Source: CALJTV01 sp036821185 (GTDB lineage Bacteria; Chloroflexota; Dehalococcoidia; GIF9; UBA5629). From it: a stretch of 64,000 nt of DNA. Made by a program: the position numbers and the translations under genes. Numbering within the stretch: position 1 is the first letter of the stretch; every line of letters begins with the position of its first letter. The stretch lies in the NCBI GenBank assembly GCA_036821185.1, contig DAISKD010000006.1:7892-71891 (forward strand), in the 5' to 3' direction. This document shows positions 50,649 to 59,506 of the stretch, one piece after another. The notes beneath the pieces are model-generated. The model saw nothing but the letters and a program-made list of their open reading frames with translations. It was not told the origin of the DNA and made no database searches.

Positions 50649-50677
50649 ACCGTAACACAATTTATTCATGTTGTCAA
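50649..50677 (-). promoter_or_regulatory. Weak promoter candidate for the LTD gene
   Basis: On the minus strand a perfect TTGACA (50677-50672) stands 17 bases before TACGGT (50654-50649), which matches the -10 consensus only in part. It lies about 60 bases before the start codon. Confidence 0.3.
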
Positions 50678-50806
50678 TGCTGTAGATACTAGCAAATTTG
50701 CAGCTTTGTTGGTATGTGCTCAACCTACGCTATATTGATAGTTTGACAGGTTTTATTGGTTTTCCCCCATGTTTGGTCTGTTGTACTAGGAGTGAATGGT
50801 AGCAAC

Positions 50807-53128
50807 CTAAGGTGCTGAAGGCACGAACTCAAAGATTTTGACCTCTGGGATCGTGCCTATTCCAGGAATTTGTATCATATCAGACTTAGAACTGTAGACT
50901 GGTTTATAGTTCTTGAGTCTTTCGAGGGGTACAGGAGTGAGGAATGGGTTATCGTTGACTATCCGGTAATTGCCGCCTTTCTGGCTGGCGATGAAAGCCT
51001 TAGCTTCCTGGTAGCTGGGGAACGAGCGTATGTCTGCGATCTCTTTATAATTGTGACCAGTTGGAGAGACCTTTTCCTGATAAGAAATTACTATCGATTT
51101 TTCAGGGGTTGAGCTGGCGCCGTCAAAGTTGTAGAGCCTTGCGGCCAATGAATAGTAGTATTCAGGATGGTAAAGAATTATAGGCCTAAGCCTACCTTTT
51201 TCAGCTATGTAATAAGTGTCATAGAAGTTTTCTACTGGGATATTAGCAAAAGCTGCGGCACCATGGAATTTTGTAGTAGCGGTGGCGAAGTCGATGACCA
51301 CATATTTAGCACCAACTGCGGACATTACCTGGTTTGCTAAGGTCTCGTCCTGTGCGGTGAAGAAACGTGCTGCCTCTGTGGCGCCTTGCTGGAAGGGATT
51401 GGATATGGGTAAGCGGCGGCCTACCCGTGTGATAAGGTGTCCGTAGTCCCACCATGCCATGACCCCGTAGGCAGACTGCGGATAATGGAAATCTTTGCTG
51501 TACCGTGCGTAGTAGAAATCGGCATTGCCGAATGGTTCTGGGGTGTTGTCTTTCATCCAGTCAAGCGATTCCAGCCAGGCGTCGCTGTAGGCAAAAGCGG
51601 GTGCTGAGGCGACCTCTTTCGCCAGCAGGATGTTAGGCAGGAATGCAACTAGAAAAACGAGGATCACGCCCAGCACCATGTTTGCCAAGGTGCCTACAGA
51701 ACGGGTTTTCGGTCTTTTCTTCTCCCGTTCTTTCTTCTTTTTTGGCTGCCCGGGCATGTTCCCCGTGGTGATGATGTCTTTGAAGCCGGCAAATTCGAGG
51801 ACAGACCAGCATACATAAGCGGTGAGAAGGGCTATGTTGACGGAAAGATAGTAAGCGAAGCGACGTTGCCCCAGGGTGGCTGCCAATATCACAAGGCTCC
51901 AGACCACCAGTGCTAGTTTACCAGCATCGCCTCGTTTGATTACCTGATATAGTAACACGCCCAGGGACATCAGGCCAAGGAAGAAGCCGGTGGTGAAGTT
52001 GCCCCAGACTAGATAGAGCGAGAAATCGCCTTGGGGGAAAAGTATTGGCTGGACCTCAAGAATGGTCAGAGCAGCACCAGCCGGTGCAAAAACGATGCGG
52101 AAGTGTGTCAGCGCGTCTTTGAAGAATGACGGTACGACGGCATAAAGCACGGCTATACCGAGGAGCCCGATAAGGAGTAAGACCAGTGGGTAGTAGGCTG
52201 TTTTGGCCCTTCGGCTGGCCATAATGTGTGATAGACCAGCCATGACGAACAGCCCGACTATGGCTATAGCGAGAGATGGCAGGCATAGTGGTGAAGGGGA
52301 AGTCGGTGGAAGGGACGGATGGACTAACATAGCCACAGCGAATAATGGTATACCGACGACAGCGAGATAGCCGGTGCGTTCGCCTTTCAGGTGGTCAACG
52401 ATGAACTGCGTTACGAAATAGACGAAAATGAGGAACACAAAAAGCAGCCCTCCCACCCAAGTGGCGAGGTAGAGCCATAGAAACAGGCCGGCAAGTAGAC
52501 CGTAAATAAAAGGCTTGGTTGTGATTATTTTCAACGCCCGCTTAAGGTCCGTTATAGGTTCATTTTGCTTAGCTGATTTGATGGCCAGAATTATGAATAG
52601 CATGGTCGGAGTGGAGAGTACCACCTCGGCTATGTGGTGATCGGTGTAGCCAAGGATTGATCTTCCAAGAAATTCGCCAGGTAGTACCGATATGAGTCCT
52701 GCTGAAATGATACCCACCCAGCGGTTGAAGACCAGTTTGCCGATAAAATATACCGGGAGCACTGCCAAGGCTGCCAAAATAGCAGGTACATATATGCCGA
52801 CCATATCCACCAGATGTTGAGTCGGTGTACCCAATCCAAGGAGCCAGGCGATACCACCGATGAGCCAATCAAAAAACGGCGGCCAGTTTATCACAGCGCC
52901 GTGGGGGTAAAATGTATAGGGGTCGAAGACTATCTTGTGGGGGAAGTTGTGGAGTAAGTTGTCCACCAGACGCATATGATAATAAGCATCGTTGCCGGAG
53001 AATTTCACCCAGCTGTCAGTAACGATTTTGCTATAAGGGGGGATGACGCGGAGACACAAGCTGGCAAAGAAGAATAGTGCTAGAAGTACTGGTGTGAGAA
53101 GTCTTTGTACTTGATTGTTTCCATCCAC
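50807..53128 (-). CDS. STT3/AglB-type oligosaccharyltransferase
   Basis: A 773-residue integral membrane GT-C enzyme. It has about a dozen membrane helices (residues about 11-455) and a C-terminal extracytoplasmic domain. Motifs are the first-loop Asp47 in SGNDAYYHMR, GYTDHHIAEV near residue 160, and the hallmark WWDYG near residue 556 (AWWDYGHLITRVGRR), which reads the +2 Ser/Thr of N-glycosylation sequons. A very basic insert (KKKKEREKKRPK) lies near residue 470. The family transfers lipid-linked glycans to Asn in Asn-X-Ser/Thr. STT3 is standard in archaea and limited to some bacterial lineages. No glycan-assembly genes are adjacent. Confidence 0.88.
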   Translation of the reverse strand: MDGNNQVQRLLTPVLLALFFFASLCLRVIPPYSKIVTDSWVKFSGNDAYYHMRLVDNLLHNFPHKIVFDPYTFYPHGAVINWPPFFDWLIGGIAWLLGLGTPTQHLVDMVGIYVPAILAALAVLPVYFIGKLVFNRWVGIISAGLISVLPGEFLGRSILGYTDHHIAEVVLSTPTMLFIILAIKSAKQNEPITDLKRALKIITTKPFIYGLLAGLFLWLYLATWVGGLLFVFLIFVYFVTQFIVDHLKGERTGYLAVVGIPLFAVAMLVHPSLPPTSPSPLCLPSLAIAIVGLFVMAGLSHIMASRRAKTAYYPLVLLLIGLLGIAVLYAVVPSFFKDALTHFRIVFAPAGAALTILEVQPILFPQGDFSLYLVWGNFTTGFFLGLMSLGVLLYQVIKRGDAGKLALVVWSLVILAATLGQRRFAYYLSVNIALLTAYVCWSVLEFAGFKDIITTGNMPGQPKKKKEREKKRPKTRSVGTLANMVLGVILVFLVAFLPNILLAKEVASAPAFAYSDAWLESLDWMKDNTPEPFGNADFYYARYSKDFHYPQSAYGVMAWWDYGHLITRVGRRLPISNPFQQGATEAARFFTAQDETLANQVMSAVGAKYVVIDFATATTKFHGAAAFANIPVENFYDTYYIAEKGRLRPIILYHPEYYYSLAARLYNFDGASSTPEKSIVISYQEKVSPTGHNYKEIADIRSFPSYQEAKAFIASQKGGNYRIVNDNPFLTPVPLERLKNYKPVYSSKSDMIQIPGIGTIPEVKIFEFVPSAP

Positions 53129-53254
53129 TGGTTTAGCTTGTCCAGATTATAACTTCGCTCGTTGTCTATTGCAACCGTTGTTCCTATAGATGTAGCTCTT
53201 ATCAAAGGGTGCTACATACAAAATTATCCTAGATAATAAGTTTGTGGTGTAGAA

Positions 53255-53584
53255 TTATCCTTCTTCAGCGACCTCGATAGTTATACAGCTATGTGCCAGG
53301 GCTCCGCCTGCCCGGAGCGCTGCAGCCACAAGCGCAGCCTCCACCAGTTCTTCTGTAGAAGCGCCTGCTCTCTTCGCCCTGCTTGTGTGTGCAGCTATAC
53401 AATATGGGCACTGTGTGACATGGGCCACAGCCACGGCGATGAGCTCCTTAATTTTGGTGCTTAAAGCCCCCTCGGCGAAAACTTTGCTGTCGAAGTCCAT
53501 AAATGCCCGCATGGCATCGGGCTTCAGTTCAAAGAGCCTCCTTAACTTTGCGGTGCTTTCTTTGTGGTAGTAGCAATCAGCCAT
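53255..53584 (-). CDS. Carboxymuconolactone decarboxylase / AhpD-like protein
   Basis: A 109-residue AhpD-fold protein. LSTKIKELIAVAVAHVTQCPYCIAAHTSRAKRAGAS carries the CxxC and nearby His typical of the alkylhydroperoxidase-like group. Such small proteins act in peroxide reduction or as unknown redox enzymes. It stands alone between the STT3 and peptide-transport genes. AGGAGG precedes the ATG. Confidence 0.9.
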   Translation of the reverse strand: MADCYYHKESTAKLRRLFELKPDAMRAFMDFDSKVFAEGALSTKIKELIAVAVAHVTQCPYCIAAHTSRAKRAGASTEELVEAALVAAALRAGGALAHSCITIEVAEEG

Positions 53585-53743
53585 CTCGTCCTCCTAATTT
53601 AATGTGGACTATCTAAACATCACGGTCTGTGTTTGGTTGTTATGGTTGCCAGACTGAAGTGTATCAGAAAGCGATGGGAGGAGGGAAGAGCATGCAGTTC
53701 TAAGTCTAAGGATTCTTGTTCGAAGTTAAATTTAATGCTCAGG

Positions 53744-54721
53744 CTATACCAGGTGGCAAGCTACCTGGTGCTCGTCGCCCACATTTTTCAGCTCTGGCTC
53801 TTTTTCCCTGCACTCAGCCTTTGCTAAGCGGCACCGCGTGTGGAAACGACAGCCACGTGGTGGAAAGAGAGGGCTGGGCACGTCGCCAACAAGCAAGATA
53901 CGAGTCCGCTGTCGGTCTACTTCGGGACAGGGGATCGGGACTGCAGATAGTAGCGCCTGGGTGTACGGATGCAACGGCTTGTTGTACAGGTCTTCGCTCT
54001 CTGCAGACTCAACAATTTTTCCTAGGTACATGACCACGACGCGGTCGCTGATATATCTGACCACTGAAAGGTCGTGGGCTATAAAAAGGTAAGTGAGCCC
54101 GAGTTCCTCTCTAAGTTGCTTGAGCAACTTGATCACCTGCGCCTGTATTGAGACATCCAATGCTGAAACGGGCTCATCGCAGACGATGAACTTTGGCCTG
54201 GTTGCCAGGGCTCTGGCTATGCCGATGCGCTGTCTTTGCCCGCCGCTGAATTCGTGAGGATAACGGACAGCCATCCTTGGTTCCAGTTCGACGAGTTCCA
54301 GCAGTTCTGCGACCTTTTGTTTGTATTCTTTGTCCTGCGCTAGTCCGTGTACCAACAGAGGCTCACCTATGATATCACCGATGGTCATTCTGGGGTCCAG
54401 TGAAGCGTATGGATCTTGAAAGATGAGCTGCATATCGCGTCTCAGCCGCCGCAATTCCTCACCCTCTATGTTGGTGATGTCCTTACCCTGGAAGTAAATG
54501 TTACCAGCGGTGATATCGTAGAGCCGCAATATACAGCGGCCTACGGTTGTCTTGCCACAGCCGCTCTCACCCACAAGTCCTACTACCTCACCTTGTTTCA
54601 CACCGAAACTGACGCCATCAACAGCTTTGATATCTGCGATTTTGCGTCTCATCACCCCGGCTAGCAACGGGAAATACTTCACCAGGTTTTTCACCTCTAC
54701 TAGGTAGCCATCGGTCCTCAC
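53744..54721 (-). CDS. Oligopeptide/dipeptide ABC transporter ATPase, OppF/DppF type
   Basis: A 325-residue ATPase. Walker A GESGCGKTTVGRCILRL is near residue 50, LIFQDPYASLDPRMTI near 108, signature FSGGQRQRIGIARAL, Walker B FIVCDEPVSALDVSIQ, and a C-terminal oligopeptide-transport extension with CRFHTRCRLAKAEC, a possible Fe-S or metal site in this subfamily. Its ATG overlaps the OppD gene stop by four bases. It pairs with the ATPase and two permeases upstream. Confidence 0.94.
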   Translation of the reverse strand: MRTDGYLVEVKNLVKYFPLLAGVMRRKIADIKAVDGVSFGVKQGEVVGLVGESGCGKTTVGRCILRLYDITAGNIYFQGKDITNIEGEELRRLRRDMQLIFQDPYASLDPRMTIGDIIGEPLLVHGLAQDKEYKQKVAELLELVELEPRMAVRYPHEFSGGQRQRIGIARALATRPKFIVCDEPVSALDVSIQAQVIKLLKQLREELGLTYLFIAHDLSVVRYISDRVVVMYLGKIVESAESEDLYNKPLHPYTQALLSAVPIPCPEVDRQRTRILLVGDVPSPLFPPRGCRFHTRCRLAKAECREKEPELKNVGDEHQVACHLV

Positions 54722-55728
54722 TGCTCACACTCCATTGCTGTTAGTTCCGGAATTTCCTTATGTCTGAAACAGGCCACCCAATGCTCATCTCCTATCTGTT
54801 CCAGCTCTGGTCTCTGCTCGGTGCATTTACTTATGGCGAATCTACAGCGTGGTGCAAAGGCACAGATGTTAGGTGATAGGCGGGTAAGGTCAGGTGGTAG
54901 CCCGGGGATAACATAGAGGGGACGTTGGCGGGGCAGGTCAAGCCGTGGTACTGAAGTGATCAGCCCTACGGTATAAGGGTGGTGGGGGTGACTATAGATG
55001 GTGTCTGTCAGCCCTGATTCGACAAGTCTTCCAGCGTACATCACATTTACGCGATCCGCATATCTGGCTACCAAGCCAAGGTTGTGGGTGATGAGGATTA
55101 CAGACATGTGGAACTGCGACCTCAAATTATTCAAAAGCTCCATGAGCTGCGCTTGGACGGTCACATCTACGGATGTAGTCGGCTCATCGGCGATCAGGAG
55201 CACCGGGTTGCAGCTTAACGCCATGGCTATCATTATGCGCTGTTGCATGCCCCCGCTGAACTGGTAAGGGTAATCTTCCAGTCGTCTCTCGGCATCGGGA
55301 ATGCCGACCAGTTTTAGCAATTTGCCCGCCTCTACCCTAGCCTCTTCTTTCGCCATGCCGCGATGGAGTTCCAGCGACTCAGCTATCTGTCGTCCCACAG
55401 TGAGCACTGGGTTCAGCGAGGTCATGGGTTCCTGGAATACCATAGCGATACGGTTGCCCCTGATAGACCTCATCTCCTCCTCACTTAACTTGAGCAGGTC
55501 TCTTCCCTCGAAGATGATCTCTCCGCCTACGATGATTCCTGGGGGATAAGGGATAAGGCGCATTATAGAGAGGGCGCTTACCGACTTGCCGCAGGCACTC
55601 TCGCCGACAAGGGCAACGAACTCTCCTTTCTTAACTGAATATGATAGCCCATCAACTGCCCTGAGGGTACCCTCTCTGATGTAGAAATAAGTCTTTAAAT
55701 CTTTTACTTCAAGCAATTTTTCCACCAT
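54718..55728 (-). CDS. Oligopeptide/dipeptide ABC transporter ATPase, OppD/DppD type
   Basis: A 336-residue ATPase. Walker A GESACGKSVSALSIMRL is near residue 42 (GxSxxGKS), MVFQEPMTSLNPVLTVG near 98, signature FSGGMQQRIMIAMAL, Walker B LLIADEPTTSVDVTVQ. The C-terminal extension has CAFAPRCRFAISKC. The ATG overlaps the tail of the collapsed binding-protein gene by about 20 bases, which suggests the original gene was translationally coupled to it. Confidence 0.94.
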   Translation of the reverse strand: MVEKLLEVKDLKTYFYIREGTLRAVDGLSYSVKKGEFVALVGESACGKSVSALSIMRLIPYPPGIIVGGEIIFEGRDLLKLSEEEMRSIRGNRIAMVFQEPMTSLNPVLTVGRQIAESLELHRGMAKEEARVEAGKLLKLVGIPDAERRLEDYPYQFSGGMQQRIMIAMALSCNPVLLIADEPTTSVDVTVQAQLMELLNNLRSQFHMSVILITHNLGLVARYADRVNVMYAGRLVESGLTDTIYSHPHHPYTVGLITSVPRLDLPRQRPLYVIPGLPPDLTRLSPNICAFAPRCRFAISKCTEQRPELEQIGDEHWVACFRHKEIPELTAMECEQ

Positions 55729-56039
55729 GTGAGTTCATTTCATTCATGTTGCCAAATTGCCCGAGAGCGTCCTTGGGATATATTTTCATGTAGTCGGGAA
55801 TCAATGTAAAGACATCGCCGAAGTACTCCGGTTTGCACTTTACATTGTGGACGTACACCATCGTCGAAAGTTAGAGGCTCAACAGCCAGTGATGTGGTAA
55901 GGACACCGCCGTAAACCGGCTTCGCCTTTTCTACGGCTGCCTCCTCTTTGGCTCCTCTAGCACAGCTACTGCTTATCAGCCCTGCTATCAGCCCCAGAAC
56001 TAGAAGAAATATTACGGCTGATCTTTTTGTTATTATTAC
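55709..56039 (-). pseudogene. Peptide ABC transporter substrate-binding protein, remnant with internal deletion
   Basis: In the 390-base gap between a permease and an ATPase gene, AGGAGG precedes a frame with no ATG/GTG/TTG (GTA ATA ATA). It encodes a lipoprotein signal (ITKRSAVIFLLVLGLIAGL, then SSSCARG) and the family N-terminus KPVYGGVLTTSLAVEPLTF. Around 55858-55872 the sequence switches frame to the family-like C-terminus, with VHNVKCKPEYFGDVFTLIPD and YMKIYPKDALGQFGN, ending at TGA 55709-55711. Only about 100 of the usual 500-600 codons remain. The transporter therefore lacks its own binding protein here. Confidence 0.8.
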
Positions 56040-56118
56040 AACCTCCTATTTCGCGCTAGTTGCTTAGCGGCTTTATTTCTAGATTTCACTACCGAGATTA
56101 ACTTGTGCGAGTTATTTG

Positions 56119-57051
56119 CTATTTAGGTAGCTTTTTCAGGGCTACGTCATATCTCCCCAGCCCGCCTCTCAGCCGTGGGTCGAGCAGATCACGCAAGGCA
56201 TCGCCAAGCATATTTATTCCATAGACAACAATAGCCAAGAAAAGCCCTGGCCATACGGCAAGGTGAGGTGCCATAAGCATGTAGCGGCGCCCTGCTTCGC
56301 TGAGCATACCACCCCAGCTTGGTGTAGGTGGCGGTATACCTAGACCCAGGAAGCTGATGGTAGCCTCGGTGAGGATGGCACCACCAACGGTAATTGTGAA
56401 TAGCACTATTATCGGTGCCATCACATTGGGGAGCACATGTTTCCATAATACCCGCCCAGTGCTACAGCCAACAGCTCTAGCAGCTTCCAGATAGGTGTTG
56501 GCCTTGATGGCCATTACTGCGCCTCGTACTATTCGTGATTGCCCGATGCCGAAGGCGATACCAAGTACCACTATTACCGGCACCATCCCTGGCCCTGTGA
56601 CGGCCATGATGGTGAGGATGAGGAACAATCCAGGGATGCACATCCAGGCATCCACGAACCGTTGGGCTATGATATCCACTTTGCCACCAACGTATCCGCA
56701 GATTATACCAATAAAGGTAGATATCACCGCTGCTATACCAGCAACGCTGAGCCCTACTACCGTTGAGATGCGTGCCCCGTAGATAATTCGGCTAAGAAGG
56801 TCTCTACCCAACTGGTCGCAACCCAACAGGTGGTCAGGTGACGGGGCGGCTAGACGGGGACCAACGTAGGTTTCATTGTATCCATACGGCGCCAGCATGT
56901 TTGCAAGCACGCCGACAAACAAGAGGAGCAGGACTATGGCACCGCCAACCGTACCCAAAGGCTTTTCTTTCAGCAACCGGATGAGTATATCTGCCCAGAA
57001 AGAGCGGACCCTTTCTTCTCTTATTGTTGGTGCCAGTTCAGCTTGGGCCAT
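56119..57051 (-). CDS. Oligopeptide/dipeptide ABC transporter permease, OppC/DppC type
   Basis: A 310-residue permease with about six helices. An N-terminal OppC-like helix (KPLGTVGGAIVLLLLFVGVLANMLAPYG) is followed by the family motif HLLGCDQLGRDLLSRIIYGARIS near residue 93, and by the EAA loop TYLEAARAVGCSTGRVLWKHVLPN near 198. The C-terminus is GINMLGDALRDLLDPRLRG. It begins 9 bases after the first permease gene. Confidence 0.94.
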   Translation of the reverse strand: MAQAELAPTIREERVRSFWADILIRLLKEKPLGTVGGAIVLLLLFVGVLANMLAPYGYNETYVGPRLAAPSPDHLLGCDQLGRDLLSRIIYGARISTVVGLSVAGIAAVISTFIGIICGYVGGKVDIIAQRFVDAWMCIPGLFLILTIMAVTGPGMVPVIVVLGIAFGIGQSRIVRGAVMAIKANTYLEAARAVGCSTGRVLWKHVLPNVMAPIIVLFTITVGGAILTEATISFLGLGIPPPTPSWGGMLSEAGRRYMLMAPHLAVWPGLFLAIVVYGINMLGDALRDLLDPRLRGGLGRYDVALKKLPK

Positions 57052-57060
57052 TACTTCTCC

Positions 57061-58017
57061 TTAGGTATATTGCACTCTCGGGTCTAGGTAAGCATAAGTA
57101 ATATCAACCGCAAGGTTGCATAGCATGACGAATATAGCTACGACTAGGTTGATCGCTGAGATGATGGGATAGTCCCGCTGGAACAGGGCATCGACAAAGT
57201 ACCTCCCGATGCCAGGGAGCCCGAAAATTGTTTCTATGATTACTGCTCCGCCTACCAGGATGGGCAACTGCATGCCTACAATGGTAACCACAGGTATAAG
57301 CGCATTCTTCAAGGCATGCCTTGAGATAACCACACCTTCTTTCAGTCCTTTTGCCCAGGCTGTCCTAATATAGTCTTGCCGCAGGACCTCCAGCATCATG
57401 GTGCGTGTCATCCTCATAGTGGTTCCTGACATTGCCATTCCCATCAGAGTGGCTGGAATAATGAACTGCTGCAGGTTACCTATAGGGTCTTCGATAAAGG
57501 GGATGTATTGTATGGCCGGTGTCCAACCAAACCACACCGACGGGTAAACAACGACGAGCGTTGCTAGCCAAAATGCTGGGACGCTGATGCAGAAGATGGC
57601 TAAGCTGCGCCCGATGTAATCGGTAGCCGTGTCCTGACGAATAGCGGACAGTATACCTATAGGGATTGCTATAAGCAGCGCAACGATTATTGCCAGGATA
57701 CCCAGCTCGATTGACACAGGCAGCCTATTTAGCAGCTCCTCGCCAATGCTCCGTCCTGTCCATAACGACGTCCCCAAGTTGCCTGTAAGTATGCCACCTA
57801 TCCACCGCCCATATTGGACATAAATGGGAACGTCCAACCCCAGACTATGCTTGATGGCCTGGATGGCTTCTTCCATATTTTCAGCTTCGCCAATTTGCGA
57901 TGCCATTAATTCAATAACGCTGCCGGGGACAAATCGTACAGCACAAAAGACGATGATAGTGACGATGAGCAACGTGGGGATCAGCAGTAATAAACGCCTG
58001 ATGATATAAGACCTCAT
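57061..58017 (-). CDS. Oligopeptide/dipeptide ABC transporter permease, OppB/DppB type
   Basis: A 318-residue permease, the first gene of the peptide-transport operon. The N-terminus IIRRLLLLIPTLLIVTIIVF is followed by GLDVPIYVQYGRWIGGILTGNLGTS near residue 55. The EAA loop reads DYIRTAWAKGLKEGVVISRHALKN near 216, and GLPGIGRYFVDALFQRDYP lies near 270. It has about six helices. A consensus promoter lies about 50 bases upstream. Confidence 0.95.
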   Translation of the reverse strand: MRSYIIRRLLLLIPTLLIVTIIVFCAVRFVPGSVIELMASQIGEAENMEEAIQAIKHSLGLDVPIYVQYGRWIGGILTGNLGTSLWTGRSIGEELLNRLPVSIELGILAIIVALLIAIPIGILSAIRQDTATDYIGRSLAIFCISVPAFWLATLVVVYPSVWFGWTPAIQYIPFIEDPIGNLQQFIIPATLMGMAMSGTTMRMTRTMMLEVLRQDYIRTAWAKGLKEGVVISRHALKNALIPVVTIVGMQLPILVGGAVIIETIFGLPGIGRYFVDALFQRDYPIISAINLVVAIFVMLCNLAVDITYAYLDPRVQYT

Positions 58018-58068
58018 GTCGCTTAGCTCCTGCCTGGGATCAGCCCCCTCGATTCGAAGCTGGTCACC

Positions 58069-58097
58069 ACTTTAGCAAAAAAAATTGTCATTGTCAA
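58069..58097 (-). promoter_or_regulatory. Promoter of the peptide-transport operon
   Basis: On the minus strand TTGACA (58097-58092), 17 bases, TAAAGT (58074-58069), about 50 bases before the OppB start codon. The -35 begins a short direct repeat, TTGACAATGACAA. Confidence 0.6.
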
Positions 58098-58241
58098 TAT
58101 TCGTGTGTTACAGTTTAGTGAATTTAGTTTCGTTTGTTTGCCTTTCCAAGATTTTTTGCCATATAGTAAAGGCTAGAAAGGCACTCTCTAAAATTTTTTG
58201 TTTACAACGCCAGTTTTTAAGGCTAAAATAAATATGTTTTC

Positions 58242-58317
58242 GGGCGGTTAGCTCAGCGGTTAGAGCGCTTGCTTCACACGCAAGAGGTCACTGGTTCAAA
58301 TCCAGTACTGCCCACCA
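58242..58317 (+). tRNA. tRNA-Val (anticodon CAC)
   Basis: A cloverleaf with acceptor GGGCGGT/ACTGCCC, D arm GCTC/GAGC, anticodon stem CTTGC/GCAAG and loop TTCACAC giving CAC, and T arm ACTGG-TTCAAAT-CCAGT. The discriminator is A and CCA is encoded (58315-58317). The 220 bases that follow up to the next gene show nothing recognisable. Confidence 0.96.
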
Positions 58318-58538
58318 TAAGTGGACAAACAGACCACTGAAACTTTCAGCCGTCAGATAGCCGCACATAGTTACTCGGGCACTCGACTGTCAGAGTGTGT
58401 GTTATCAGCCCTATTGTTTTTCCTTGGTGTAGTGCTTTGGTGCGATATTTTGTCGGGTGGCGATGAGCAAGTTTAATGGCTCGTGGTGCTAGTTCCAGTG
58501 GCTCGTACATTTAAGGACGCTGTTGTCCAGAGAAGTGG

Positions 58539-59408
58539 TCAGCGCTCTGCTAGTTCTCTTCGGTAAAGGGCTACGAATATGCCTGCCAGGATAAAGGTGC
58601 CACCGATGACTTCGGTGAGAGACGGTGCTTCTTTCAGAATTAGCCAGGCCCAGATGGTTGCTGCTACCGGTTCGCCGAGTATGGCAATGGTCACAACCGT
58701 TGCAGATACAAAACGAAGTGACCAGTTAAGGGAAGAATGCCCCACTAGCTGGGGTACTATAGCCAGCAGAACGAACATCAGGTAGGTAGTTCCAGAATAA
58801 CCAGAGAGGGGATAGCCCAGCGCAAGGGTTGCCAGTAGTAGCAGTAGGCCCGCTAAGCTATAAACGATGTAGATGTAGGTGAGAAGCCCCAATCTTTGTC
58901 TAAGTTTTCTGCCGGTAAGCAAGTAGCCAGCCATTGCTAGAGCACCAGAAAGTGCCAGCAGTCCGCCAAAGAAGGGGCTGGTACCGAGCCTCCAGTTACC
59001 ATAAGCAACAAGTACACTGCCAGCAAGACAGATGCCGATGCCCAGAAATGTCCTACGGTACAATGGCTCGCCAAAGATAAAATGGGAAGCGATTGCCACG
59101 AAGATAGGGTTAATGGTGACTAAGACGACAGAAGTAGCCACAGATGTGTAGCTTAGCGAAGTCGTCCATGTTCCGAAGTGAAGTGCCAGGAAGGTGCCTG
59201 ACAGTAGGCACATGAGTATGTCCTGCGTGGTGAAGTGGCGTAGCTCTTGTGTTAAGTACTTCCAGCCTGCTGGCAGCAGGATGAGAGAAGCTAGGCACAA
59301 CCGATAGGTGGCAATTACCAGTGGTGGTGCCTGGGAGATTCGGACTAAAAGGGCAGCGAAGGAAACGGATACTACGCCTATCGCTAGGACGGCATAAGTC
59401 CTGGTCAT
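58539..59408 (-). CDS. EamA/DMT-superfamily transporter
   Basis: A 289-residue membrane protein with ten predicted helices in two EamA repeats (about 5-135 and 145-285). Each repeat has the family pattern: FAALLVRISQAPPLVIATYRL near the N-terminus, and LRFVSATVVTIAILGEPVAATIWAWLILKE in the second repeat. Substrates of the family are amino acids, nucleosides and other metabolites, and this one cannot be specified. No operon partner is obvious. Confidence 0.88.
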   Translation of the reverse strand: MTRTYAVLAIGVVSVSFAALLVRISQAPPLVIATYRLCLASLILLPAGWKYLTQELRHFTTQDILMCLLSGTFLALHFGTWTTSLSYTSVATSVVLVTINPIFVAIASHFIFGEPLYRRTFLGIGICLAGSVLVAYGNWRLGTSPFFGGLLALSGALAMAGYLLTGRKLRQRLGLLTYIYIVYSLAGLLLLLATLALGYPLSGYSGTTYLMFVLLAIVPQLVGHSSLNWSLRFVSATVVTIAILGEPVAATIWAWLILKEAPSLTEVIGGTFILAGIFVALYRRELAER

Positions 59409-59506
59409 ACTGGCACTATATCATTAACCTTAGTTCGAAATCCAGCATTGCCACGCAGGTTGGATTGTGGTTACAGCCCGGGTCTCACCAAGAGGCAGGG
59501 ATCTTG

